Part shown: piece by piece, positions 40,027-50,089 of the stretch
Layout: the number at the start of each line of letters is the position of its first letter
Numbering within the stretch: the stretch's first letter is position 1
Source of the DNA: Verrucomicrobiota bacterium
GTDB lineage: Bacteria > Verrucomicrobiota > Verrucomicrobiia > Limisphaerales > JACPZS01
NCBI GenBank assembly: GCA_016195385.1
Contig: JACPZS010000057.1
Coordinates: 1 to 64,000, forward strand
Direction: 5' to 3'
DNA: 64,000 nucleotides
Translations under genes and position numbers: made by a program
The notes under the pieces: generated by a model
The model's input: only the letters and a program-made list of their open reading frames with translations
Databases searched by the model: none
What the model was told of the DNA's origin: nothing

Positions 40027-40048
40027 GACGACAATTTAGTTCCTGCAC

Positions 40049-40081
40049 AAAGACGCCCGGCAAATGCCGGGCGTCTTTTTT
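40049..40081 (+). terminator. Rho-independent terminator
   Basis: AAAGACGCCCGGC-AAAT-GCCGGGCGTCTTTTTT. Confidence 0.92.
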
Positions 40082-40114
40082 CTTGTTTTCTTGCTGCGAG
40101 GAATGGTTCTGGCA

Positions 40115-42013
40115 TCACTCCCGTAATCGTACCGGCCGCTCGTTTCGCTGGCGAACTAAGCGCTGCAGCGTCGCTTGCGTTTCCGCCGAATCGCCCAAGG
40201 TGACCAGCGCGCGATCCGGAAGTTTCAGATTCGGCATTGCGAGAGTTTTCTTGCGCCAGTTCTCGACAACCGTAGATCGAGCCGACGCTCGTGTCTCCGG
40301 CGCAATGGTGTAGTCGTAGCCAGGCGGGATCACGTCCGCGATTTGTTTGAGCGACCGTTCAGCCACGCAGCGCACTGCCGCGTACGGATCATCCAGCAGT
40401 TGCGCCAGGATGACCGGACTCCACGATTTGCCGGAGATTTGCGCGGCCGGCTCCCAACCGAAATGCCACGCGAGGAGCGCGCGTTGCCCGGCGTCACCGG
40501 TGAGCGCGAGGCGGACGGAATTCGCGACGGCGGTTTGGTCATCGGAGAGTTTTGATGCCGGCTGGCGGTACCACTGCGAAAGTTTTTCCGCCGTCCACGC
40601 GAGCGTTTGGTCGAGGTGGCAAAGGTTGCACGCGTTGGGACGGCCGGTCGCAAGTTCATCGGCGACCCTCGGACTGCTGATTTGATGCGCGCGGATCGCC
40701 GTCAACACGCCATAGGTCGTGTGCGGCATGTGGCAGTTGTAGCATTCGCTCCCGCTGGAACCGGCGGCATGATGAGTGTGCGCGGTCAACTGGCTTTCGG
40801 CGCGGAATTGCTCGTGGCATTGCGTGCAGGCGCGGTTGTCCGTGCGGTTGCGCGCGAGCATGTCGTCCGGTTCGCTGTCGTGAAGCGAATGGCATGACAA
40901 GCATGAAAATTTACCCCCGTGATAGCAAGGCGACTCGATCAATCCATTGTATTCGCGGCCGCTCACACGAATCATGCCGTCGTCCCAAAAGAAATCGCGG
41001 AAGATCTCGGGGTTCTTCGTCAGCACGTTTTTGAGCCAGGGCTGGTTCTCGACTTCCTTTGGCCGGATGATCGGCGTGCTGGCTTCGAGATCATCGCCGG
41101 GGCGATAGCTGAAGCCGCGCTCCGGCCAGCCTTCGGCGCGATCCCACCATTTCATCGAATGGCAGAAACCGCAAATCTGTGAGGCGCGGGCCGGCGGGAT
41201 TTTCTCGGGATGCACGATGAATAAATTTTCCCCGCGCGGTTCCGCTTTTTTGCCACGCCGTTTCCAATCACGCTGCTGGGTGGCGTGGTGTTCGCCCGGG
41301 CCGTGGCAGGCTTCGCACGCGATGCCGAAGTCGGCGACCTGCGTGAGCCACGTCTTGGTTTCGCGGCTGTAATTTGGCTGCGTGCCCGTCGCGTGACAAC
41401 GCGAACACACGTGGTTCCACGTCTCCGGCTGATGCGCGAGGGCTGGCGGACGAATGAACGTCGAGTTGCGCGGCACCCAGCGTTTTTCTGGAATCAGCCA
41501 CGTGAACGGAAAACCCATCTGGCAACTGCCCAGCCCGTTCGGCAGCCAGAACACCTGCATGTGATGCGAGCCAGTGACCAGGCCGAGCGGCACGTCCTCC
41601 GGCTCGGGCGCGGGATTGCCCGGCGGACCCGGCCCGATGCTTTCCAAATGCACCCAGAATTCATTGCTCCTTTGAATGAGCGTGTAGCGGACGGCGGCGT
41701 TCGTGAGCACGACGTGATTGAAATCCGCCAGCACCGTTCCGGGCCGCGGCAGTTGGGTCATCGTGCGATGAAAAGTTTTCTGCCAGCTCGCGTGTTGGTC
41801 CGCGTGGCATTCCTGGCATTGCTTCGCGCCGACGTAACCCGTGACCTCGCCGACGTACGGCAAAAAACTGTCCACCGCGACTTCGTTCGTGGCGGAAATC
41901 AGCGCGGCGGCATTGGTGGACGTGGGCGCGGGCACCGTCTGCTCACGTGAGCAGTCCGTGAGCAGCCACGCCATCGAAAGCGCGGCGAGCCAGAGGAAGC
42001 GGCACCGGTGCAT
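40115..42013 (-). CDS. Multiheme c-type cytochrome lipoprotein (eight CxxCH motifs)
   Basis: CQECH, CSRCH, CEACH, CGFCH, CLSCH, CTQCH, CYNCH, CNLCH in one ORF; signal with lipobox-like 'LLTDCS'. Confidence 0.88.
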   Translation of the reverse strand: MHRCRFLWLAALSMAWLLTDCSREQTVPAPTSTNAAALISATNEVAVDSFLPYVGEVTGYVGAKQCQECHADQHASWQKTFHRTMTQLPRPGTVLADFNHVVLTNAAVRYTLIQRSNEFWVHLESIGPGPPGNPAPEPEDVPLGLVTGSHHMQVFWLPNGLGSCQMGFPFTWLIPEKRWVPRNSTFIRPPALAHQPETWNHVCSRCHATGTQPNYSRETKTWLTQVADFGIACEACHGPGEHHATQQRDWKRRGKKAEPRGENLFIVHPEKIPPARASQICGFCHSMKWWDRAEGWPERGFSYRPGDDLEASTPIIRPKEVENQPWLKNVLTKNPEIFRDFFWDDGMIRVSGREYNGLIESPCYHGGKFSCLSCHSLHDSEPDDMLARNRTDNRACTQCHEQFRAESQLTAHTHHAAGSSGSECYNCHMPHTTYGVLTAIRAHQISSPRVADELATGRPNACNLCHLDQTLAWTAEKLSQWYRQPASKLSDDQTAVANSVRLALTGDAGQRALLAWHFGWEPAAQISGKSWSPVILAQLLDDPYAAVRCVAERSLKQIADVIPPGYDYTIAPETRASARSTVVENWRKKTLAMPNLKLPDRALVTLGDSAETQATLQRLVRQRNERPVRLRE

Positions 42014-42185
42014 GGCGTAAATTTTCGGGAAACTGGGCTTGAATGCAATCCCGGAACCGCGTGTCTCACCCGGCGCGCACGACGGCACCCGCTTTTCCAA
42101 ATGGGAACTTGACGCTGCGCAGCACCACTCCTAGCTTGCTGCGAATTTGCACAGCGAGGATCAACCCGGCGCTGAGTTTTTAATC

Positions 42186-43787
42186 ATGAACACACCCAGA
42201 AAATTGTGGTCCACGCTCGCCGCCGCGCTGCTTTTGACGGCCCGCCTTTCCGCCGCGCCGGTGACGCTCAACGACGGCACGACGACGGCGAACCTCGCCA
42301 AAATCTCCAACGCCAATGGCACCGCCGGAGCCAGCGTCGAACTCCTCAGCACCAATGGAGTGCTGGTCGCAGCGCAAACCTTCGTCAGCGCGGACTTTCC
42401 GTTGCGCGCGGTCTGGTTCCCTGCGAGCCGTTACGCGACGGACGCCGTTTACACCGTGTCCGCCGACTTTAAACCACAGGATGTCTCGCCAAAAAATCGC
42501 GGCGGTGTGATGGGCTGGTTTGATTTAGCGACGCAAACTGGAATCGGATTCGTTTCCAGTCCGTCGGACGATCCGACGACGGGCGCTTTCCAACTCGCGA
42601 CGGTTGATTTTACCGCTGCCGATGACGCGAGCAACGAAAGCCTGCAGCATCTGTTTAATCTCGACGGCACGCCCGCCACGAGCGACGTGACTTCCGCGTG
42701 GTCCGACTTGAGTGGTTATGACGCGACGCGATTTGCGACGTTCCAGCTCACTTTTTCGAAGCCGACGACGGCGGAACAGTCCGCGTTGACGAACAAAGCC
42801 ACGGCGCATGTCACCGCCAAAGTGATGCAGTTACTCGGCCCAACGCAAACTCAAGTCGGCCGCACTCTGGAACTGCTGACGGATTTGCCGCAGCCCGCCG
42901 GGGGCAATCATCGCTTCGGTTATCACGCCTATTGGGCTTCCATTTTCGTCGAAGGCTCGACAATTGGGCAACTCGACAACTTGGTATTCGATGGTGCGCT
43001 GGGCACCGCCGCGAACTTGCCACCGACCGTTGCCCTCACTTCGCCGGCGGACGGCTCAGTCCTCGGCGTGCCCACCGATCTGACGATCAACGCCACCGCC
43101 AGTGACTTCGATGGCAGCGTTCAGCAAGTGGAATTTTTCGCCAACTCTGTTTCGCTCGGAGCTGTGAGCAACACGGGCGTTCCCTTCAGTCTGACTTGGA
43201 CGAACGTCCCTCCGAACACGTACAAGCTCACCTCGAAGGCGACCGACAACGGCGGCGCCACTGCCATCTCGACGAACCTCGTCAGCGTCACCATCTCCAA
43301 CACTCCGCCGACCGTCAGCTTGCGCACCCCGGCGAACGGTGACACGACGGTCGCGCCCGGCGCCTTCACACTGGCAGCCGATGCGTCCGACGTGGACGGA
43401 TCGATCAGCGCCGTCGAATTCTACGCCGGCACGAATTTCGTCGGCGTCGGCACGAGCGAGCCGTTTAGCGTGGCTTGGACAAACGTCCCGGCCGGGACAT
43501 ACGCGATCACCGCGCAGGCCATCGACAACTGGGACGCCGTCACGGTTTCGACCGAGCTAGTCACCGTCACGGTGACCGTGCCACCAACGAGTGAACCGCC
43601 GAAGCTCGTGATCGCTTCTGCGAACAACAGCGTGACCGTTTCGTGGCCGGCGGCGACAGTCGGCTTCAAGCTACAGTCGAATACAAATTTACTGACGGGG
43701 ACCTGGGTCGATGTGCCGACGGCGAGCAACCCATTCACTCAAGCGGCCACGAACGGCACTCGCTTCTTCCGGCTGAAAAATCTGTAA
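42186..43787 (+). CDS. Secreted protein with two bacterial Ig-like domains
   Basis: 'PPTVALTSPADGSVLGVPTDLTINATASDFDGSVQQVEFFAN' and 'PPTVSLRTPANGDTTVAPGAFTLAADASDVDGSISAVEFYAG'. Confidence 0.85.
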   Translation: MNTPRKLWSTLAAALLLTARLSAAPVTLNDGTTTANLAKISNANGTAGASVELLSTNGVLVAAQTFVSADFPLRAVWFPASRYATDAVYTVSADFKPQDVSPKNRGGVMGWFDLATQTGIGFVSSPSDDPTTGAFQLATVDFTAADDASNESLQHLFNLDGTPATSDVTSAWSDLSGYDATRFATFQLTFSKPTTAEQSALTNKATAHVTAKVMQLLGPTQTQVGRTLELLTDLPQPAGGNHRFGYHAYWASIFVEGSTIGQLDNLVFDGALGTAANLPPTVALTSPADGSVLGVPTDLTINATASDFDGSVQQVEFFANSVSLGAVSNTGVPFSLTWTNVPPNTYKLTSKATDNGGATAISTNLVSVTISNTPPTVSLRTPANGDTTVAPGAFTLAADASDVDGSISAVEFYAGTNFVGVGTSEPFSVAWTNVPAGTYAITAQAIDNWDAVTVSTELVTVTVTVPPTSEPPKLVIASANNSVTVSWPAATVGFKLQSNTNLLTGTWVDVPTASNPFTQAATNGTRFFRLKNL

Positions 43788-43823
43788 CTTCAGAAGCCGT
43801 CGCCCAGCAGAAAAGGAGCGCTT

Positions 43824-43892
43824 GAAGTAGGAACTCAAGGAGTCAGGAAATTTTTTCTGGCTACCTTTCCTGAGTTCCTGAGTTCCAACTTC
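43824..43892. repeat. Palindromic short-unit repeat (GAACTCAGG-type) forming a 27-bp-arm hairpin
   Basis: GAAGTAGGAACTCAAGGAGTCAGGAAA (43824-43850) versus TTTCCTGAGTTCCTGAGTTCCAACTTC (43866-43892), 23/27 complementary. Confidence 0.8.
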
Positions 43893-43962
43893 TCATTTTC
43901 CTTGCGTGGAATGGCGGTGGAAATTTTTTGCAATTTGGTTCCACCTCTCCCAAGCTCGCCGC

Positions 43963-44337
43963 ATGACGTCGCCGCTCGCGCTCCTCGTTTACGAGAACCT
44001 GATGCCCGGCAGCCAGTTGGTGAACCGGCTGCAGGACTTGGGGTATCGGGTGCAGACGCTCAACGACGCGCGGCAGTTGGTCGCCACGGCGGAAAGCGAA
44101 AAGGCGCTGGTGGTGATTGTGGATCTGCGGGCGAAAAATTCCGACGTGAACGAAGCGATCCAAAATCTGAAGGCGCATCCGGCGACGGCGCACATCCCGG
44201 TCATCGCGTTCGTTGACCCGAAGCAGACCGGGCCGCACGCGGCGGCGCAGGCCGCCGGCGCGAACTTGGTTGCCAGTCCCGCGACCATTTTGCAGCACCT
44301 GCCTCAGTTTTTAGATCAGGCCCTTGAGTTGAATTAG
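43963..44337 (+). CDS. Response-regulator receiver-like protein
   Basis: 'LALLVYENLMPGSQLVNRLQDLGYRV', 'ALVVIVDLRAKN', 'IPVIAFVD' alpha/beta receiver fold. Confidence 0.6.
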   Translation: MTSPLALLVYENLMPGSQLVNRLQDLGYRVQTLNDARQLVATAESEKALVVIVDLRAKNSDVNEAIQNLKAHPATAHIPVIAFVDPKQTGPHAAAQAAGANLVASPATILQHLPQFLDQALELN

Positions 44338-44355
44338 CTTCAGCGTCGATTTGCA

Positions 44356-45195
44356 GTGAGCGACTTCCCGAAAAATTTTATGAGCTTTCCTGTCATCAAA
44401 CTCGATCGCGGCATCCACGTGATGCATTTGTTCTACCGCATCGATCGCGTGCGGTGGTCGCAATTGTCGGCGGAAAAATCCACGGACACGCGGACGCGGC
44501 TCGAAGCACTTTGCGCGGCGAATTCTGCGGCGTCGCACCCACGCCTGACGACCTTCGCCAACGTCGGCGGCAAGGCGGATCTGGTTTTTATGCTCTTCGC
44601 GGCGGACTTGGTGCAGTTGGGCCGGATGCACCGTGATTTGGAAAATTGTTTTCCGCCGGGGACGATTGAAAAAGTTTACAGCTTCCTGAGCGTCACGGAA
44701 TTGCCGGATTACGTGAGCACGGATGAAGATCATCAACAGATGCTGGCTCGCACCGAAAAGCTCGAACCCGGCTCCGAAGCGTTCACGAAGCGCCTCGCCG
44801 AACTGCGCGCGAAGCAGGCTGAGTACGAACAGTATCGCCTCTATCCGGAACTGCCCGATTGGGAGTTGATGGCGTTCTACCCGATGAACAAACGCCGCGC
44901 CGGCGCCGACAACTGGTATTCGCTCGATTTCGCCACGCGCAAAAAATTGATGGGCGGCCACGCGCGCGTCGGGCGTAAATTCACCGGGCGCATCTCGCAG
45001 TTGATCACCGGCTCGACCGGCATCGACGACTGGGAATGGGGCGTGACGTTGATGGCGCATCAAGCCGACGCGCTGAAAGAAATTGTTTACGAAATGCGCT
45101 TCGACGAAGTCAGCGCGCGCTACGGCGAGTTCGGCCCGTTCTACGTCAATCTGCGCCTGACGCCGGCGCAACTGTGGGATCATCTCCGACTGTGA
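44356..45195 (+). CDS. hemQ: Chlorite dismutase-like / HemQ-type heme protein
   Basis: 'VMHLFYRIDRVRW', 'ADLVFMLFAADL', 'FYPMNKRR...NWYSLDFATRKKLMGGHARVGRKFTGRISQLITGSTGIDDWEWGVTLMA'. Confidence 0.85.
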   Translation: MSDFPKNFMSFPVIKLDRGIHVMHLFYRIDRVRWSQLSAEKSTDTRTRLEALCAANSAASHPRLTTFANVGGKADLVFMLFAADLVQLGRMHRDLENCFPPGTIEKVYSFLSVTELPDYVSTDEDHQQMLARTEKLEPGSEAFTKRLAELRAKQAEYEQYRLYPELPDWELMAFYPMNKRRAGADNWYSLDFATRKKLMGGHARVGRKFTGRISQLITGSTGIDDWEWGVTLMAHQADALKEIVYEMRFDEVSARYGEFGPFYVNLRLTPAQLWDHLRL

Positions 45196-45219
45196 ACTGG
45201 CGCGTGACACGCGCTCACA

Positions 45220-46410
45220 ATGCGGCTCGCCTTCCTCACCCACGAACCGTTTTTCCCGCCGTCGGGCGGCGGCTCCGCCGAAGCTGTTTATCTAGTCCGC
45301 GAGATGCGTCGGCGCGGGCACGAAGTGCATCTGTTTTGTCCACGCGTGGCGGACGCGAAAGCCATTGAGCGCGACTTCGGCGTCAGTTTGACGGAGTTCA
45401 AGCTGTGGCGCATGGGGCGCTACGCTGCGCTGAGAAATTTCAAATACCTGCTCTACCCGTTTTTCCTCGAACGACTGGTCGAACGCCGCGCGCGCGCCGT
45501 CAAATTCGATCTCATTTTTTCGCAGCACGCGATCGCGGCGGTCGCCGCCGGTCGCTTGCGCGCGAAACTGCAAGTGCCCGTCGCGATGAATTTTCTGGAT
45601 TACCTGACGGGCTTCATGGAGACGTGGCCGGGCTACCTGGCGCCGAAACCGTTCCTCGCGGCGATCAAAAAATTTGAACTATCGCTCCCATCAAAATACC
45701 AGGCTGACGCCGTGCTCACGGTGTCGGACACGCTGGCGGACTATTTCGCCGACGCGGGTTATCCACGCACGCGCCTGCTGCCAATCTACTACGGCTACGA
45801 TGCCGAGCTTTTTCCGTTGCGCTCGCCGAAGCCGGTTGGCCGGCCGGTTGTCGTCATGCACGGTTCGTTTGACCATCACCACCTGGGGCCGATTGCGAAG
45901 ACGGCCTTGTTGATGGTAGCGCAGACGAAACCGGAAACGATCTTTCGTTTCGTCGGCCAGCGAACTCCAGCCTTGAATAAATTGATCGCTCAACTCGCGC
46001 CAGCGATTGCGTCCGAACGAATCGAATGCACCGGATTCGTGCCGTACCAGGAAGTCGCGCGGCACCTCGCAAGCGCGGACGTCGGCATCGTGCCGTATGA
46101 AGCTTCCACGGGCACGCATTGCGCGTTCGTGGCGAAAATCGTCGAATACCTCGCGCTGGGTCTGCCCGTTGTGAGCACGCCGCTGAACAGCGCGTTGCGT
46201 TACTTTGGCCGCGAGCCACTCGTGCGCTTCTCAGAATTTCACGGGCAAAGTTTTGGCGAAAAAATCCTCGCCTGGCTCAACGAAACCGCCGTCCGGCGTG
46301 ATTCACTCGCCGCCGCCGCGAATGCGCGCGTGCGAGCCGAGCTGGACTGGCAGGCCATCAGCCGGCGCGCCGTCGATTTCGTCGAACGCACCGCGCAGCA
46401 GTCGAAGTGA
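45220..46410 (+). CDS. Glycosyltransferase (GT4-like)
   Basis: 'EPFFPPSGGGSAEAVYLVREMRRRGHEVHLF', 'IVPYEASTGTHCAFVAKIVEYLALGLPVVSTPL'. Confidence 0.85.
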   Translation: MRLAFLTHEPFFPPSGGGSAEAVYLVREMRRRGHEVHLFCPRVADAKAIERDFGVSLTEFKLWRMGRYAALRNFKYLLYPFFLERLVERRARAVKFDLIFSQHAIAAVAAGRLRAKLQVPVAMNFLDYLTGFMETWPGYLAPKPFLAAIKKFELSLPSKYQADAVLTVSDTLADYFADAGYPRTRLLPIYYGYDAELFPLRSPKPVGRPVVVMHGSFDHHHLGPIAKTALLMVAQTKPETIFRFVGQRTPALNKLIAQLAPAIASERIECTGFVPYQEVARHLASADVGIVPYEASTGTHCAFVAKIVEYLALGLPVVSTPLNSALRYFGREPLVRFSEFHGQSFGEKILAWLNETAVRRDSLAAAANARVRAELDWQAISRRAVDFVERTAQQSK

Positions 46411-46501
46411 CGACGCGGACTTGAATAGCCCGCGTAGCCGATTTCGTCGTAGATTCTCCGCTCGCGTTGCGGTAAGCATTGGAATCATTCGTCACACAGT
46501 T

Positions 46502-49500
46502 ATGTCCTTTTGGAATTTGAACTGCATCAAACCAGGCCTGGCGGGTCGCCGATCGTTTTGTGGTCTGGCTCGCGTCGTTGCTTCGCTCGTGTTGATCGCC
46601 GGTATGGACTGTTATGCCGCGTCGGCTGCGAAAGCCGGCGCTCCCACCGTGATCGATTTCAATCGCGAGATTCGCCCGATTCTTTCGGAAAATTGTTTTG
46701 CCTGTCACGGCCCGGACGAAACCAAGCGCAAGGCGGGCTTGAGTCTCACGTCGCGGGAAGCGGCGATGAAGCCAGCCAAGTCCGGCGCGGTCGCGGTCGT
46801 GCCGGGCGACGTGGCGAAGAGCGAGTTGATCAAGCGCGTGACCACGACGGACGAAGACGAGCACATGCCGCCGGCCAAGACCGGCAAGAAACTTACACCG
46901 GCGCAGGTCGAGTTGCTGAAGCGCTGGGTTGCTCAAGGCGCACCGTGGAAACAGCACTGGGCTTACGTGAAACCGGAGCGCCCGGCGCTGTCGTCGATTC
47001 AAAACAAAAAATGGCCGCGCAACGAAATCGATCACTTCGTGCTCGCGCGTTTGGAAAAGGAGCGTTTGCATCCGTCGCCCGAGGCGGCGCGGGAAACTTT
47101 GATTCGCCGGCTCAGTCTGGACTTGATCGGCCTGCCGCCGACAACCGAGGAAGTGAGTGCGTTCGTCCACGATCAGCGTCCGGGCGCGTATCAACTGCTC
47201 GTCGAGCGATTGCTGGACTCGCCGCACTACGGCGAGCGCTGGGCGCGGCCGTGGCTCGACCAGGCGCGTTACGCCGACTCGAACGGCTACGAAGCCGACA
47301 ACCGCCGCACGATTTGGCCGTATCGCGATTGGGTCATCAACGCCTTCAACCGCGATTTGCCATTCGATCAATTCACCATCGAGCAACTAGCGGGCGATCT
47401 GCTACCCAACGCGACGCGCGAACAAAAAATTGCCAGCGGCTTTCATCGCAACACGATGGTCAACACTGAAGGCGGCACCGACGAGGAGGAGTTCCGCGTG
47501 GCCGCCCTCGTTGATCGCGTGAACACGACCTACGCCATCTGGATGGGCACGACGATGGGTTGCGCTCAATGCCACACGCACAAATACGATCCATTCACGC
47601 AGAAGGAATACTACCAGTCATTCGCGTTCCTGAATCAAACGAAGGACAAGGGCCGCAGCAACGAACCCGAAATGCCGCTGCCGTCCCCCGAGCAAAAGAA
47701 AAAGTCCGACGAACTCAAAGCTCAGATCGAGCCGTTGCAAAAAATACTCGACACGCAAACTCCTGAGCTGGACGACGCATTGGCGAAATGGGCCGCGGAA
47801 TTGCGCGAGCAGTGGAAGAAAATCAGTGCGAGTTGGACGACGCTGGAACCGCAGGATTTGAAGGCCACCGAAGGCGTGACGCTTGAAAAATTGGCGGACA
47901 ACTTGGTGTTTTCTTCTGGCCCGACGCCCGACAACAGCAATTACGAAGTCGCCGCGAACACAGCAACAAAGGCGATTACCGCCGTTCGCGTGGAGGCGCT
48001 GATCGATGATCGGCTGCCTCAGAAAAGTTCCGGCCGCAGCGAGGACGGCGATTTTGTGCTGACGGATTTTTCCGTCGAAGCCACGGCGGCCAACGCGCCG
48101 AAAGTCGCGGCGGTGGAATTGCCGGAGATGAGCGCGTGGCAAATGGTCGGGCCGTTTCCCGCCGCGTCGAAGATCGAAGCATTCGAGAAAGATTTCATCG
48201 CGACGAAGGACATCGATTTGAAGCATACCTACGCCGATGGAAAATTGCGTTGGACAAAGAAAACGGAATTCACCGATGGCGAAGTTCATTCGTTGAGCGG
48301 CGAAGTTTCTGCGACGTATTTGTATCGCACGATCTCAACAAAGGAGGCGACGATACTAGACGTCGGCCTCGGCAGCGACGACGGTCTGCAAGTCTGGCTG
48401 AACGGCGAAAAGATTTTGTCGCGCGATGTCGAGCGCGGCGTCGCGCCAAATCAAGACACTCTCAAGCTTGCGTTGCTCAAGGGCGAAAACCGGCTGCTGC
48501 TCAAGATCAGCAACGGTGGTGGCGATTCCGGTTTTTACTTCGGTCTGGCGAATGACGCGCGCGTGCCATTCGAGACGGCTTACGCCGATTTTTCCATGGA
48601 GCGTTACGGTGTGAAGGATGCCATCGATGACAAACCGAAAAGCGGCTGGGCCATCGCGGCGCACGAGGCGACGAATCGCGTGGATCATCACGCTGTATTC
48701 GTCGCGAAGAAATCTTTCGGTTTCAACGACGGAACAAACCTGCGCTTTCGATTGAAGCAGGAATCAGATCGCGCCCAGCATTTGCTCGGCAAATTTCGAC
48801 TGTCGGTTTCGATCGCGCCCGCCGACGTGCATCGCGTTTGGGGTAAAGTTCCCGACCGCATTCGCGGCCTGCTCGTGATGACTCCCGACAAATTGACCGA
48901 CGAGCAAAAGAAGGATTTGGCAAAACATTATCGCTCCATCGCGCCGACTCTCGACATGACGCGCGAGCAAGTCGCGGAGTTGGAGAAGCAGAAGCCCAAG
49001 GACATTCCCACGACGCTCGTGATGGAGGAAGTTGAGAAGCCGCGCGACACGAAAATTTTGATTCGTGGCAGCCATTTGAATCCCGGCGACGTGGTTGAAG
49101 CCGCCACGCCTTCCGTGTTGCACGCATGGCCGGCGGGCGAGCCGACGAACCGGCTGGGCTTTGCGCGCTGGGTGGTGTCGCCGGAAAACCCGCTCGTCGG
49201 GCGCGTGACGATGAACCGCATCTGGGCGCAGTACTTCGGACGCGGCCTCGTCGAGACGAGCGAGGAATTTGGCGCACAGGGCGAGCCGCCGACGCATCCT
49301 GAGTTGCTCGACTGGCTGGCGACGGAGTTGGTGCGTCAGGGCTGGAGCTTGAAGGCGATGCACCGGCTCATCGTGAATTCCGCGACGTACCGGCAATCCT
49401 CCATCGTGCCGCCCGCGCTCGCGCAGTCCGATCCGTTCAACCGACTGCTGGCGCGCGGGCCGCGGTTTCGCCTGGAGGCCGAGATGGTGCGCGACAACGC

Positions 49501-50086
49501 ACTCGCGGTTAGCGGACTTCTCAATCGCAAGATCGGCGGGCCGAGCGTATTTCCCGCGCAGCCCGACGGCGTCTGGAATTCGCCTTACAACAACGAGCGC
49601 TGGCCGACGAGCAAGGACGGCGATCAATTTCGCCGCGGCCTCTACACGTTCTGGAAACGCACGGCGCCTTACGCGTCGTTCATGGCGTTCGACGCGCCGA
49701 GCCGCGAAGTCGTTTGCGAGCGTCGCGCGCGCTCGAACACGCCCGTGCAGGCGCTCGTGACGTTGAATGATCCGGCGTTCCTCGCGCCCGCCGCCGCGCT
49801 CGCCCGTCGCATCGTGACCGACGGCGGTCGCACGGAAAAAACGCGACTGGAATACGCGTTCCGGCGTTGCGTGGCGCGCTCGCCAAACGCCCAGGAAGCC
49901 GAACCGTTGCTCAAACTTTACCGCGAGAATTTGAAAAAATTTGCGAACGATACGAAGGCCGCCAAAGCGATGGCCACGCCGGGATTACCTGAGCCGGATG
50001 CCAAAGCAAATCTGCCGGAGCTGGCCGCGTGGACGGTGATCGCAAACGTGTTGCTTAATCTCGACGAGACTTTGACGAAAGGCTGA
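46502..50086 (+). CDS. PSD1 / planctomycete cytochrome C domain protein (DUF1549/DUF1553)
   Basis: 'VIDFNREIRPILSENCFACHGPDETKRKAGLSL', 'RWARPWLDQARYADSNGYEADNRRTIWPYRDWVINAFN', 'CAQCHTHKYDPFTQKEYYQ', 'VSPENPLVGRVTMNRIWAQYFG'. Confidence 0.93.
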   Translation: MSFWNLNCIKPGLAGRRSFCGLARVVASLVLIAGMDCYAASAAKAGAPTVIDFNREIRPILSENCFACHGPDETKRKAGLSLTSREAAMKPAKSGAVAVVPGDVAKSELIKRVTTTDEDEHMPPAKTGKKLTPAQVELLKRWVAQGAPWKQHWAYVKPERPALSSIQNKKWPRNEIDHFVLARLEKERLHPSPEAARETLIRRLSLDLIGLPPTTEEVSAFVHDQRPGAYQLLVERLLDSPHYGERWARPWLDQARYADSNGYEADNRRTIWPYRDWVINAFNRDLPFDQFTIEQLAGDLLPNATREQKIASGFHRNTMVNTEGGTDEEEFRVAALVDRVNTTYAIWMGTTMGCAQCHTHKYDPFTQKEYYQSFAFLNQTKDKGRSNEPEMPLPSPEQKKKSDELKAQIEPLQKILDTQTPELDDALAKWAAELREQWKKISASWTTLEPQDLKATEGVTLEKLADNLVFSSGPTPDNSNYEVAANTATKAITAVRVEALIDDRLPQKSSGRSEDGDFVLTDFSVEATAANAPKVAAVELPEMSAWQMVGPFPAASKIEAFEKDFIATKDIDLKHTYADGKLRWTKKTEFTDGEVHSLSGEVSATYLYRTISTKEATILDVGLGSDDGLQVWLNGEKILSRDVERGVAPNQDTLKLALLKGENRLLLKISNGGGDSGFYFGLANDARVPFETAYADFSMERYGVKDAIDDKPKSGWAIAAHEATNRVDHHAVFVAKKSFGFNDGTNLRFRLKQESDRAQHLLGKFRLSVSIAPADVHRVWGKVPDRIRGLLVMTPDKLTDEQKKDLAKHYRSIAPTLDMTREQVAELEKQKPKDIPTTLVMEEVEKPRDTKILIRGSHLNPGDVVEAATPSVLHAWPAGEPTNRLGFARWVVSPENPLVGRVTMNRIWAQYFGRGLVETSEEFGAQGEPPTHPELLDWLATELVRQGWSLKAMHRLIVNSATYRQSSIVPPALAQSDPFNRLLARGPRFRLEAEMVRDNALAVSGLLNRKIGGPSVFPAQPDGVWNSPYNNERWPTSKDGDQFRRGLYTFWKRTAPYASFMAFDAPSREVVCERRARSNTPVQALVTLNDPAFLAPAAALARRIVTDGGRTEKTRLEYAFRRCVARSPNAQEAEPLLKLYRENLKKFANDTKAAKAMATPGLPEPDAKANLPELAAWTVIANVLLNLDETLTKG

Positions 50087-50089
50087 CTC

